Part shown: one piece after another, positions 44,935 to 57,108 of the stretch
Layout of the letters: every line of letters starts with the position of its first letter
Position numbering within the stretch: the stretch's first letter is position 1
Assembly: GCA_029204225.1 (NCBI GenBank)
Contig: CM055094.1
Location: 12,869,314-12,933,313, forward strand
DNA from: Diphasiastrum complanatum
Lineage: Eukaryota; Streptophyta; Lycopodiopsida; Lycopodiales; Lycopodiaceae
Length of the DNA: 64,000 nt
Direction: 5' to 3'
Notes under the pieces: model-generated
What the model was told of the DNA's origin: nothing
Seen by the model: only the letters and a program-made list of their open reading frames with translations
The model's database searches: none
Program-made: the position numbers and the translations under genes

Positions 44935-45886
44935 AAATTCTATTTATATTCTTGCCTTTGCGTCCACATTGCGCTTAACAGATGAGCTTGGTGAATTGCC
45001 GCTGCACTTGATCGCATTCTAAGCAGTTCAATTCTTCCACAAGATTCGGTATTATTGTGCAGCAACAGAAGAGTATTTTGAGTAGCAGTGGTATGGGGAT
45101 GTCAGCAGCCTTGCCTGTAGGAATAAGTTTTAAGCTGCCTGCTACCAAAAGAAATGCATCGACAAACTCATTCTTGCGGATGGATCAACTCCGTGGAATG
45201 GCATTCCATGTACTGGCTACACACATGAAACAAATTCCATAAGTGACATATATAGATTGACAAAGACTATAATAAAAAACAATCATATAAAGTTAACAAA
45301 CTTCAACGTCTTCCAAATTCGATGGTTGACATTCTTCTTTTCGTCCAAACTTCCACAAATGATTTTCAACAATGCGTCTTTCACGCATCTTTTGCCCATC
45401 ACACTTGAGGCATGTGCACCATATTTTATTTTGAAAATAATTTTTCTACGAGAAACAAAAGTCAAGTACATGTCACTTTAGCACAATAGTTTAACTTATA
45501 ATAACAAAGTCTTTATGAACAAGAAAATATGCATGTTTATTACTTACCATGTTAACTTGAGTAGTGTCTTCATCGCTAGACTAATTTGAATGTAATTCAT
45601 CTCGTTGTGATAAACTGCATATATGCACAAGTACAAAACACAAATAACATAAAATTATTGTGTGATATTTTTTAGATAGTACTATTTTTATACGTTGTTG
45701 CTTATATGATTCTTTTGCATCGTGTTGCAGGCTCTAAACGCATATCTATCTCTTCTTTTGTTATCACAGGTATGAAAGTCCCACTCCAATATGCATTAAA
45801 GTTCTGTAGTCAATTTTTTTTTTCTACTTCATTTCAATATATTAGGGTTTATTGTAATGTATTGTATGTTTATGAATGTAGTAATC
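44935..45886. other. Intergenic region between divergent CACTA genes
   Basis: Contains a possible non-coding exon (about 45730-45769) bounded by TTGCAG| and |GTATGA on the plus strand. Two short minus-strand frames (around 45,040-45,240 and 45,283-45,471) could not be assigned. It may include the promoters of both CACTA genes. Confidence 0.35.
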
Positions 45887-46017
45887 ATGTTGGGGTCAGG
45901 CAGTGGTGAAAGCTCGGAAGATTATGTTAAAAATTTATATGAATCATTAACTCTTGACCAAAAAGCAGAACTGCAAAGCATGCTTAACCGAGATGAGGAT
46001 TGTTATGTCAATGGCCA
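45887..46017 (+). CDS. First coding exon of a second CACTA-associated gene (partial)
   Basis: ATG at 45887 begins MLGSGSGESSEDYVKNLYES and continues LTLDQKAELQSMLNRDEDCY to the splice donor GGCCA|GTAAGT at 46017/46018. An acceptor (GAATGTAG) lies just upstream. The same donor and the following intron (74 bp, two mismatches) occur inverted at 54556-54629, next to minus-strand exons ending at 53896. The family is unknown. Divergent orientation from the transposase suggests an accessory gene of the element, by analogy with CACTA elements that carry two genes. The exon is cut off from its own 3' exons by inserted DNA after about 46,075. Confidence 0.45.
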
Positions 46018-46074
46018 GTAAGTAGGATTCAGTATACTCCTAGTCTTGGATACACGGTACTCCAGTAAATCAAG
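46001..46074. repeat. 74-bp inverted repeat, left copy
   Basis: Matches the reverse complement of 54556-54629 with two mismatches. It covers the end of the second CACTA gene's first exon, its splice donor and the first part of the intron. Confidence 0.93.
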
Positions 46075-46075
46075 C

Positions 46076-46198
46076 TGTTAGTTATGCCACGTCATACTGG
46101 ATGTGATCCAAAAGTAACTAATATGCTTGTGAGGCCCAGAACACACTAAATGGAGTTTAGACAAGGTATGAGATAGTGTATGCATATGTAGAGTTACA
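46076..46198 (+). repeat. Candidate LTR end
   Basis: Sequence between a TGTTAGTT and GAGTTACA, followed after TA by a PBS-like site. If it is an LTR it is short or truncated. No second copy was found. Confidence 0.25.
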
Positions 46199-46201
46199 TA
46201 T

Positions 46202-46213
46202 TGGTATCAAAGC
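46202..46213 (+). promoter_or_regulatory. PBS-like site (TGGTATCAAAGC)
   Basis: One base different from the standard tRNA-iMet primer-binding site TGGTATCAGAGC. It follows TTACATAT, as expected after an LTR end, and precedes leader-like DNA related to the chromovirus leader at 57.1-58.9 kb. Confidence 0.5.
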
Positions 46214-49200
46214 AAGGCTTACGAAGATTGGAGAACATGGAGGAGAATTACCTTTCGTCGAAAAATTGGATTGGATCCATGAGAATTCTCTTCCAAGGTG
46301 GATAGCAAGGTTGCGAGTGGGTGTACTATCCCGGTTTCAATTTGCATGTTGCTAAGATCCATTACTCTTGGAATTCTTTGTGGTTTTATGGAGAATTGTC
46401 CTTGAAGGCCAATTTGTGATGCTTTATGGAGCTTTTTCTTGTGTAGATCAAATTCTTGGTAGATTTGAATTTTCCAGCAAGTGTACTTGCATTTTAGGGT
46501 TCATTAATGATGAAATTAATGATGCATGCCGGTTCTCTCCAATGATTTATGATTCTAGAGTATGTTTTGGTCAAAATTGTTTGGTTTTTCATGCTTTGGG
46601 CACAAAATAGATAGTAAGAACCAAAATTCAGCAGGATCGGTTGAAATTCTGTAAATTGGTTTGCATGTATTAGAGAAAGAGTTGTACATCATGAATTTCC
46701 ACTTTATTGTGATGAAAAAACCGAAAAATAGTCAAAAATCATTAATTTTGCTTGTTTTTTTTTTCATAAAGTTGGATAGTAGCTGGCTGTAAAATACCAT
46801 GTAGAGCCTGTAAGTAGATGAACCAAACTCTTTTGAAGCTTTTCCTGAAGTTAGAACCAAGAATTCCAGCAATTGAACTTGTAGAAAGTCAAAAAAAATC
46901 AAAAAATGACCATTTTTGGTGATTTTTGGGGGATGGATCTCTCCAAATCCATAAGGAGATCATTTTGGATTTAATTACAGCATGATTAGAACTCCTTTTT
47001 ACCTTCCCAACAAGCTATCAGACCTGTAAAATGATGGTCGGTGGCTTATGCACCATCTCCATCAAGTTTGAAGCTATTTTGACTTCTACAAATCAAGAAA
47101 TCTTTTTTCTCAGCCTACACTACATCTTACGATTAGTATGAATGCTTCATGAAAGTCTAATTGATTGTTTAAGACTGTTGGTAGCATCAATTTTGGGCTA
47201 GGATGGGTGTTTGCACATTTTTGCATGATTTTGTCTTGTGGAAATGCGCCCTACTATAGTTTTTATGGCACCCTGATCTCGCATGTGTGGAGCCTAGGTG
47301 GCAGTTGATGTAACAAGCATCTTGTTCACTTGGTCTCCCTCTGTACTGAGCCTTACAGCACCCAATTTGGTGTCCTGTAGCCAAAGTTATGATCATCTGA
47401 AGTTTTGCAGTTTTGTGAGTAAAATTGGCAAAATTTGAAATTGTTCTGATTGCATGGCAGTTATTTCTCTAATTTGTAGTATTGTGCTTGCATGGATTAG
47501 TTGCATGCTGATTCTCAGAGTGATTCTGACATGCATGAGGGATTTACAATCGATTTGAGTGGTCATACGCATGTGCTCTAACAGTTGGGTCACAAATAAG
47601 TGTTAATGGCTGACAAATTTCGTAAAACTGAAGTTTATGTAAAAACTTCCGTAACGACATTTGTAACTAATGTAGTGTGCTTTGCATGTCAGTTTGACAT
47701 TGGGTAGTAACATTAGGAATCACATAGTGTTTCGATTTTTCCGATTTCGATTGTCTTTTGTACTAACAGTATTTTCGTCAGAATTTTCAAATTACGTAAA
47801 ATAAAGCAAAATTTGAATTTCCAAAAAAATCAAAATTTCAGTCATTTTTTTCGTTATCTATGGAATCGGTTTAGAAACTGAGTTTATCAGTCAGAATTGG
47901 TCACACTGTTTTCAATAAGTCTAAATAATTTTTCGGTGATAGATAAGTTAAAATTGACTGGAGGAACCACAATGAATTGCCGACAATTTTTATTGTATTG
48001 TCATTTTTTTAACTTTTGGAGTTGGGAACTCCCAGATTGAAAGTTAAAATTTCAAATTTTTTCTTTTCTGTTGAATTTCAATTTGGTTAAAATTTGAGAT
48101 CAATTACTTGTTTGATAGTTTTCTAATCGATGTTGATCGCTAGAAATCAGTCAAGTGAATGTTTGTGCAAGATACTCGTTAAATTTGAATTAAAATCATC
48201 AAAGAATATGAAATGACCAGATTGAATGAGTGGCAATAGTATTCTTTACCTAGACAATAAATCTGACAGTATACGATTCAAGAATTATTGAAATCCTATT
48301 GGGGGGATTTCCATTCACGTAATTTCATATTCTGTGTTTGGATAGGTTTTGTCAATATTAACGGAGTAATGCCAAACCAGTCAATAAAAAGAAAAAACGG
48401 TCCAATTTTATTAGAAAATTTATCATAATAGGAATTACATATCTGATTTCAATTCCAGTAAAATCTTATGGTGAATTATATTCAAAATATCAGAATTAGT
48501 AAATGATTTTTGATATATCAGATATTCAGCCCAAGTATAGGAAAGAAATGAGATTGTTTTGGACTTTTTTCTACAGTAATTAATTTTAAAACATTTACTA
48601 ATGTCATTACGTCTTCTTGGTACCTTAGCTGAAATAGATTTTTAGGGAACTGAAAATTCTAAGGAGAGAAGAAGAGTGGACATCAGAGGTAGTAAGTGTG
48701 ATCGAAAAATATATTTCGCAGTTAGGATTTCAGCAACCCTTGTAAGTAATTGCTTAACACTGGTTATTAATTTCAGGGGTAGAATTCATTTAGTTGAATT
48801 CGTAAGTGATATCTTTGTAATCATTGAGTTATCCGCAGTTTTGGATGTCAATTGTGATATTAGAAGTGAAATCTGATACGTGGATTACATTGGATCTGTT
48901 AGTTGACAGAAGCTTGTCCCTAGATTTGATACATCAGTAGGGATTTGAAGTTTATTCATTAACCAGAAAAGATCAAAATGTAATGTGGAACCATGTTAAT
49001 TATTTTGTTTAAGTCACATGGTCAGATGTGGATTTGTGGTATCCATCTGATAGGCATGCCAGTCATCCAAATAAATGGATTTTTCAGTGTTTTGAAAACA
49101 AGAGATAATATCCTATAGTGATTATAGGATAGCTAGATGATCAGTGGATCTCTAGAATATCAGATAAGGCGGTTAAGGATTTTCTGGAAGGAAAACCTGA

Positions 49201-50125
49201 TGGTATGAAACATCAGTAATTTTTGGAAAAAAAATTCTAGGATTGTAAAGATCTGATGATCAATGGTGTGTTTTAGTACCTAGTCGCAATATGGGAAAGA
49301 AGAAAACCATTCGATCAAATGTGGGGTATTTTAGAAAATTTTGAGATTTAATCTAGATCCTAATATGGTATCTCATTATTTACAAAATCAGAGACCCTCA
49401 AATCTATTTCTCGCTTTTTTAATCTTCTTAATAATTTCTCAAATATAAGATATCAGACTGATTTATATGGTTCTTTCCAGCATGAAGTTATTCTTCTGAA
49501 AGACTGTTATGTCATATAAATTACTACTTGTGTTGAATAGACTTGGAATTCAAATAAATTCTAAGGTCAAATTGTTTCAATTTTCTTAGACCTAGAATAT
49601 CTCTGTTGCATAAACGGATTTTGATGGGATAGTAGTTTTTATCACTCAGATTGAAAATATTTGAAGGAGAAGTCATGTTTGTAATTATGTGAATCCTTTA
49701 GTGGAAGCACTTATTACTGACTTTTCTTGGATTTAGATATTTTCATATATCATCTTTTCAGTTAACTTTTATTGAAATTTATAATTTCTTTAAAAGGAGG
49801 GGTGAAGTGGTGGGATAAAATTTGGGAATCTATAGGTTGGATAGTTTTTTGAAAGAAAACCAACTGTGGTATAGAAAGTAATTTTGGATAGATTCAGAGT
49901 AAGATGCCTAATTAGAACTTTTTGAAAATGAGGATTTCTCTAGGGATTGTGTGGACAATCTGGAGCTAGAACAAGTTTGGAATTTAAATCATTATCTATA
50001 AGTAGTACAGTAAAAAGTCAAAGGTTCCATTTTGATTGGAATAGAAGTAAGTTTGATCAAAATTTAAGTCTACGAATTCTGTATTGGATCAATCTAATCT
50101 TAGTTTGAGTAGTAAGATCAGAGAG
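46214..50125 (+). other. Retroelement leader-like and unassigned AT-rich DNA
   Basis: Non-coding. Around 47,340-47,460 it matches, diverged, the minus-strand chromovirus leader at 57,630-57,770: TTTGGTGTCCTGTAG followed by AAAGTTATG, then AATTGTTCTGAT. No gag or pol was found after it, so this is a non-autonomous or truncated relative. A purine run at about 49,793-49,810 could be a PPT. The rest is AT-rich with no visible features. Confidence 0.4.
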
Positions 50126-50391
50126 ATACTGAAAAAATTACAAATTATGACTTACGTATTGAAAATGTAGTGTAAATATGTATATTGTTCAAGAAATAGT
50201 GGAAAACTACGAAGTATTCAAGAAACAATGTAGAACTACAGATTGTTCAAGAACCTATCTAAATATGCACACTATTTGTGGCATATATGAAGAAGCTTTC
50301 TACAAGCTCTATACAAGGTGAAAAAGTAAAATTTTGGAGTGGAAATTAATGTATTTCCAACAATCTCTCTTAATTGTTATTTCAATTGTCA
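50126..50391. repeat. Direct repeat, left copy (~265 bp)
   Basis: TACTGAAAAAATTACAAATT... to ...TTGTTATTTCAA. It recurs at 50717-50939 with about 45 bases deleted in the second copy (around TATATTGTTCAAGAAATAGT). The 170-base part from ACTATTTGTGGCATATATG on is nearly identical in the two copies. Confidence 0.9.
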
Positions 50392-50716
50392 ACATGAAGG
50401 ATGCTTGAATCTTTGACTCAACATTTTGACATGGAGTTGACGGTCGAGAAATAAACTTTAAGATCTAAATGATCTTGATTTGGACGTCATGGGAGCCCTG
50501 AATGATATCGATTTGGACGTCATGGGAGGCCCTGAATGTTGACTCAAGATTGGGCATGAACAATGTCAAGGTGATTAAAAGTCACTGATCAAGAGAATAA
50601 ATGCTCGATCTTGAATAGACTCCATGCAAGATTAGGCAAACTATCATTAGATATTGATTTGCAATGGCCTATGTGCTCAATATCACATTGATTGTCTAGA
50701 CACAAGATTGTTCAAG

Positions 50717-50939
50717 GTACTGAAAAAATTACGAATTATGACTTATTTATTGAAAATGTATTGTAAATATGCAAGAGACAATGTAGAACTACAAATTGTT
50801 CAAGCACCTATTTAAATATGCAGACTATTTGTGGCATATATGAAGAAGCTTTCTACAAGCTCTATACAAGGTGAAAAAGTAAAATTTTGGAGTGGAAATT
50901 AATATATTTCCAACAATCTCTCTTGATTGTTATTTCAAA
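50717..50939. repeat. Direct repeat, right copy (~223 bp)
   Basis: Second copy of the 50126-50391 repeat. The 325 bases between the copies contain their own short duplication (GATTTGGACGTCATGGGAG twice, about 50,478 and 50,511). The layout resembles a small terminal-repeat element or a tandem duplication; no PBS was found. Confidence 0.9.
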
Positions 50940-52900
50940 ATTTTGTAAAAGCCTATCAAAATAAAGGATTGTCTCTTGATAAAGCTTTTTCCGAGAGTTT
51001 GAGGTTTACAGCCGTTAGAATGCAAAAAAATAAAGCACCGATGCATTTGGGCTAGGACAATATCTTAGCATCAAGATGTAGGTATGAAAGGGTTGAGGGT
51101 AGGAGGTGGTGCTATGGGATGTCGTAGATTGGTGGAGACATAAGCATGCTTGATGGTGGTCTATAGCACAATGGTGAGATGAGTGTTATTGTAAATTGAC
51201 TGCCTTCTAATGAAATAGTTTTGACAAGACAAGATGTGCGAAGGAAAATAGGAGAGCTAATCTATGGGAAATGGCTTTGGCAATGGTCTTATAGAAGATG
51301 TTTACATGATCAGTCGGCAGTCATTGGTGGATAAAAAAGAGTCTTAGGAACTGGTTTTGTGAGGCTTTGTAGATAAAGTGGGGGAGGATATCTTGCCCAA
51401 GGAATTAGCTTGGTCAACAAGGTCGAGGATGTTGGTTTTTAATCTAGATCATTGGACTAGAAATTCAAAGTTGGAGGAATTGTCTTTACAAAAGAAGCTT
51501 GTCCTTGTATTTCGAAAGAAGAAAGTCCAAGAGGCCAATCAAATTGGGGGGGGGGGGGGGAGGGTTAGAGATATAGGAGAAGGTGGTAAGAAGTTCAAAG
51601 GAAGGGGTGCATTGGAAACCATAAAATTGTTTGAAAGAGGAGGTAATGACTTCTAACATACTAGTTGGAAGGATCGAGCCATTATGACGTAGAATGAATA
51701 AGTTTCTTTGGGATTGGAAGATCTTAGCTTCCTAAAGAAAAGAGAGGATGACCTGTTTGCATCTTTAAGCTACTTAAGATGAATTTTTTTTTTCTTGAAT
51801 GCAACAACTTTTGATTGTAATGGAGTTAATCTTTACTCCTACTCACCTAAATTCATCTTGTGAATTACTCCTATACTATGTAGATATTCTCTCTCTACAA
51901 CGACATGCAGCCTTACTCGCACAAGTCGAACAGTTTGTATATACATCGACTTTTGAAGTAGAGCAGGATCGACATCAACATACCTGACTCCAGTGACATC
52001 GACTCAAGGGTGAACAGTCGACTCGACTCATTCGACACCCTCGACGTTTGTCAACTGTCACCACTCAATAGGAAGCTCTGCCTTTGTTTTATTCAATACA
52101 GACTACGTCACCATTCACCATGCAGTAACTGCACCACTTCATGACTTTGACCTACATAGTTCACACTAAACGGTATAGTTGTAATCTTCACGACCGTCGC
52201 AACTGATGTATGTATATACACAATAAATCAGTTGATCACAATATACAATACAAGAATGAGCGAAGAGTTGAAGATCAATCAGAGATCAACGGAAGCATGA
52301 ATCAGAGTTTCTCCGTGAACTCCATTGTATCAAACTATTTGATTCCATAGAATCAGAGATCATTAGAGAGAGTGAAAGTAGTTCTAGAAGTAGAGATATT
52401 ACTCAATCTGTAACCAGCATAGTAGAATTACAGCACATAGTGCATTAGTACTGTGAATCATTCTCGGGCACAACATCGTAATCTGATCGTTGTTACTACA
52501 ATAAGCTAATATACAGATTCTCTATCTCTTTATGTGTGTTTACATTGTTGAATGCTTTCTGATAACTTCTTTATCAAAGTCAACAAGTAAACTATCAGAT
52601 CCCACGACTCTATATCAAAGCCAACAAGTAAACTATCAGATCTCAACATATTGGTCATAAGTTCTCAAAAGAATGGTAGTGGATATTTCTAAGTCTATGA
52701 GCCAAGAGGGGTTGCCCAAGAGGGATCTTTGGCCAAAGATGTGTTGTAGAGTAAAATGGGCAAAAAAAGCCTCAATTTCTCTTTAGATTTTGGAATGATT
52801 GAGTTTGTCCCAAAGTGATAACCTGAAAGACAAAACGTTGGAAATTCCTCTTAGGCAATCAACACAACAACACCCGCCATAATTTGCGATGTGTTTTGCG
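50940..52900. other. Unassigned DNA, possible LTR remnant at its end
   Basis: No gene. A 92-codon frame at 51378-51656 with a G14 run is not convincing. From about 51,900 to 52,650 the sequence has LTR-like character and ends ATCTCAACATATTGGT. A 30-base sequence (TATCAAAGTCAACAAGTAAA...) is repeated 41 bases later (52572 and 52613). Confidence 0.35.
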
Positions 52901-52919
52901 ACTTGAATCACGAGTTTAA

Positions 52920-53340
52920 TTTTTTTTAATTCGTCATGGACGTCAGAAAAACATGTCGCTATAAGGTCATCGGAATCCGACGTGCTTAAAACATGTCACA
53001 ATCTGACACACAGAAGTTGTCGGAATCTGGAGTGACACTTCCCAGTCGATGGAGATGAATTCGACTTAGACGTCGGATTGCGACGTCCCACATGTACGTC
53101 ATAATCGGACGTTTAAAGACGTGGCTTGCAATCCGACATGGATGTCGGAATGTGACCGTAAAAGGAGTCGTCGGCTTTTGACGTCTGTAAATCCAGAAAG
53201 ATCCATATGCCCACCATCCGACATCTACTTGAATGTTAGAATCCGACGTTGCAAATACACGTCAAAATCCGACATCTGTTAACAGAATGATCAAAAATAA
53301 GGTCCGACATGACGCGTTTGGATGTCGGATTCCGACGTCC
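52920..53340. repeat. Array of degenerate GTCGGAATCCGAC palindromes, right
   Basis: Same motif family as at 24,404-24,760: CATCGGAATCCGACGTG, GTTGTCGGAATCTGG, GACGTCGGATTGCGACGTCC, GGATGTCGGATTCCGACGTCC and others, about ten sites. The left border has ATTTGCGATGTGTTTTGCGACTTG. A TATAAATAAATAAA box follows at about 53,349. Probably the subterminal region of the CACTA copy whose second gene ends at 53,896. Confidence 0.6.
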
Positions 53341-53895
53341 CAGATTAGGTATAAATAAATAAAAAAATACGTAAAAAATAGCGCGCACATTTTTATCGGG
53401 CTGTTCTTGGAGTTGAATTCTTGGAGAAGCGATGTTCATGAATTGTTTTTGAAACAATATATTTAAGTTGCATTCAACATTTGGATCAAACAACAAGCTA
53501 AGCATGAGGTAGTTTTTATTCTTAAATTACTTTTTATTCTATATTTTATTGCATTACTTCATGTGCATTGTGAATGACAATACTTTATTGCATTGCTTTA
53601 TGCATATCATAAATTTCATTTAGATTTCTATATATGATATTGATTCTTGTTTTGAAATCCAACATTGCATATGGTTTTGAATTCTTAGTTGGTTATTATG
53701 TCAATCCACATCTCGAAATTCGACATTGCAATTTTTGAAAAAAGAACATTGCACATATAAAAGCAATGGCAATATAGCACGATCATTTGCAATAATACTA
53801 TTTTCATTATATTAGCCAATGTATTACAAAATTGGTGCTTTAATGTCACATGAGTCTTTCTAGATCTATTATCAACTAAAACTTATAAACCTAAT

Positions 53896-54629
53896 CTACT
53901 CGTCGTCGTCGTGACGTCCAGTCTGCATGAACACAAGCAAACAAACTACATTAATATTTATTGCTTGACCGTAATTAAATAAAATTGACGTTGGAATACA
54001 ACCCACATTAGTATGAGCACAAAAACTAGTACTTACATTTGGAGGATGACCCTCGCTCTTTAGTTTGTCGACTAATGCGTTGTATGATTCCCTAAAGGCA
54101 AATTTGTACTCCTCCATAGTTGGCAGACGTCCATAGTCCACCAAATATCCATGCATTCAATTCAAGTTGAAATTTATTTAGGGCTATGTTGGAGCAGCTA
54201 GTCATAATGCATATTAAAAAATAAGAGCATATGAAATCAGAGATAAACTATAAGAGTAGTGTAGGTTCACTTACCATGCTTGCTTGCAATACCGCCTTTT
54301 CACTCGAGCCCAGCCTAGGATTGCCTATCCCATGCATCCTAGCGACCGTGGCATCTTTTTGAATCTTGTATTCGTTCATCCACTTTTACACAGTTCCAAT
54401 CACTTCTTGAATACCAGGATTGCCCGTCCCTATAAGCTCATCAAGTCATATCACGACAATGCCTAATCCAGAAGCTCATATGCTTATGAATTTCCTTCTC
54501 CTTGAATTCCTCTTCTTGTTGGAATTCATCACGAAGGGTAGCAATAACCTATCAACTTGATTTACTGGAGTACCGTGTATCCAAGTCTAGGAGTATACTG
54601 AATCCTACTTACTGGCCATGGACATAACA
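53896..54629 (-). pseudogene. 3' exons of the second CACTA-associated gene (inverted copy)
   Basis: Minus strand. The last exon 53896-53922 encodes TGRHDDDE-stop, behind a perfect acceptor TTCATGCAG|. Its intron starts at a perfect donor AAAT|GTAAGT (exon edge 54037). The previous exon reads HGYLVDYGRLPTMEEYKFAF and ESYNALVDKLKSEGHPPN. Before it lies an exon with ELIGTGNPGIQEVIGTV, one stop, then KWMNEYKIQKDATVARMHGI and GNPRLGSSEKAVLQASM at a GTAAGT donor near 54,276. The region starts with the inverted exon-1 end and intron 1 (54556-54629). I do not recognise the protein. Splice sites are intact although one stop and one weak acceptor suggest decay. Confidence 0.5.
54556..54629. repeat. 74-bp inverted repeat, right copy
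   Basis: Reverse complement of 46001-46074 with two mismatches. Sequence similarity stops abruptly on both sides. Confidence 0.93.
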
Positions 54630-55938
54630 TTCTTCCCTCCTTAAACTGCTTATATCCTTAGAAGCTCTCTAAACAGGAAAGAATACAGGAACTGTTCTTT
54701 TAACTCTCAATATCAACCTAGAAAATCATTATCCTTAGTCAAACTTTCACATCAAACAAGTACTCAAAGATAATCCTATTTTCCAAATGATAATCTCTAC
54801 ACTGGAGTACAACTCAAGTTTGAAAAGTACACTAAGCGATAAATTTTCCATCTGGGTTACATTCATCACAAGTTAGTAACATCACCTTCATGTAAAGCAC
54901 TTACATGAGACACTTGATGAAATAACCTAACTTAGGAGACTAAAGTTAAAGAAATAATAAAATATAATATATAATTATAGTCTGAAATTATCCACAACTC
55001 TGACATATAATTCATAAGCTTTCAAATACAAATATCCTTAGAATCCAAATTCTAAGATATGAAAATTCATTCAATTAGAATCTCTAGGAGAATCATTAAG
55101 ATATAGAATGATTTAAACTTGAATCTGAGTAATCCATATACTCTTTTGAGTTAAATGCTCCTATTTTTAGCACCAAATACAAGAAAATAACATTCATTCA
55201 TCTTAATAGACTTGTCTGTCTCCTAAGATAATTGGAGATCCAATAAAAATGAGGAATTGTACTCAAGCATCTGCAAACCATATACTGTAGCAGAATAACG
55301 TCCAATTAAATTCTCCACAAATAAAATACTTATCTTGTGAGAATGTTTGTGAGATCCATAGGTTCTCAAATAAAATACTAGAGTAGAGAGATTCAAAACA
55401 TGATTTGAATCCTTACTCAAATAATAGATCAAGAATTAATCACCACACTTAAGAATCATCACTATTTCTTATAATCCTCTGACAATAATTAAGTATCTAC
55501 TTATGATTTGTCACCCATAAATATTTAGATTCATATGATTCGTCAATCATAATTTTCTGAAATCCAAACCATAATCATTTACAGGATACTGGAGTATACG
55601 TCTAACATAACTTAGGAAAAGTAAGAGTTATTCCAAAATCTTTCCATTAAGAAAATACTGGATTTAGAAATACTTTCAAAACATGATTTTTTAACTGAAG
55701 TGCAAAATTCAAGTTCTATAAGCAACTAGTAATTAAAGACTGAACGCATATCGAAATGGCAATCATCTTCAACTACAAAAAACTTTAGATTACAATCCAG
55801 AATCACATCTAGATATCAAAGTCCTACTGAAGATCAATTCAGTTATTATTCTTGGATTCCTTATGATTCGCTATCCAATTGAGCGCTCTGGGATACAATC
55901 ACTAATGAGCTGAGTCTATTCCTTAACTAAGAAATACT
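54630..55938. other. Unassigned AT-rich DNA
   Basis: No coding frame beyond chance. It lies where the reverse transcriptase of the minus-strand chromovirus should follow its protease, but no pol words are recognisable. Confidence 0.4.
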
Positions 55939-57108
55939 CTATTCCAAGTTATTAAATAACCACTCGTATCCCCCTAGAATAATGTCTGTTTTGAGTCCGA
56001 GTCTCTGCACAAGACCAGAGTTAATGAAATTATGAGTAGATCCATTGTCCACTAAAATAATAACTTCATGTCCATTCACAGTGCCTTTCAAACGAAATAA
56101 ATCATTTGACAAGAATGAAGTAGTACTGAAAGAACAATCGCACTCACAATTAATTTTATTAATTTTCAGCTTAATATTCTCTTTACCTGGCATCTCATTC
56201 ACTTGAGCTACGCCTTTCTTTCGCTCCAAGCAAAATTTCATAACATGTCCAGGTTGACTGCAATGGAAACAAACATTGGTTCTTCTAGCCTTTTTCCGAG
56301 ACAACTTTTTCTTTTGTCTAAATTCAGATGCAACTTGATTCAGTTTGTCGAAATATTTAGTTTTCTTATTCCCACAAACTCTTTTCTTCTCTTTTTTTTG
56401 GCTGGGTCCGGATGATCCAGACGGATTAGCCTGTAACCGCTTCCTAGATGCCACTACCGTGGAGTCGTACGCTTTCGTGACATGAACTACATCATCAAAG
56501 GTCTGAAACATGTTACGCTTACACTCGTTCTGATAATCTGCGGGCAGACCTAGGATAAACTGCCACAGTGCCAGTTTTGCATCGAGTGAGGGGACTTTAT
56601 TCCATAAATCCATAAAATCTTGTAGGTACGAGTCCAAACTCCGAGTACTCATTTTGCAATTCACAAATCTTTGGTAAAAATCTGAGTCATCCACAACCAC
56701 AAACAACCTTCTGAACACCTCCTTAAACTCGTTCCATGTGGTAGGTTTAGGTTGCAAGTCACGCCACCACTATGAAGCTTTACCACGGAAGAATAGAATA
56801 ACACTCTCTATCTTTTTCTCCTAAAAAATTCCATGTAGATTAAAATAACTAGTCCACTTGGTTAACCAGTCATCCACAATTTCAGGTTTCTTCTCTTTTT
56901 TCTCCCCCGAAAAAGGTTCAGGCTGAAAGCCCAAATTCGGAACAGACAAAGCTCTCACTTGATTCAACAGTACTTCCATTTGTTGATCACGTAACGTGTT
57001 TCTGTTGTTTATCTCATTAAGCGCTCAGCTTAATGACTGGAAAATCTGCAGATAGGTAGACATTGGCACCTGACCATCGAGAGCTGCATTTGCATTATTG
57101 TCTTCCAT
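55939..57108 (-). pseudogene. gag: Chromovirus gag and protease start
   Basis: ATG at 57108-57106 opens MEDNNANAALDGQVPM. The gag core reads VDDWLTKWTSYFNLHGIF, stop, EKKIESVILFFRGKAS, stop, WWRDLQPKPTTWNEFKEVFR and LALWQFILGLPADYQNECKR, a standard Retrotrans_gag domain. A basic region leads to the CCHC knuckle CFHCSQPGHVMKFC (about 56,232-56,273), and then the protease site LVDNGSTHNFI (56041-56049), in which Asn replaces Ser of DSG. The frame ends at 55939, before any RT. Three in-frame stops lie in the first 120 codons; the last 272 codons are open. Confidence 0.87.

Noticed and set aside
50130-50915. Complete miniature LTR element with TG...CA repeats
   Set aside because: Homology between the copies continues past the TG...CA limits, and no primer-binding site follows.
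51378-51656. 92-codon frame with a poly-glycine run
   Set aside because: The glycines come from a G14 homopolymer; no homologous words or neighbouring exons.
46001-54629. A single DNA transposon with 74-bp terminal inverted repeats
   Set aside because: No matching target duplication flanks the repeats, and the repeats contain an exon-intron junction of a gene-like sequence.
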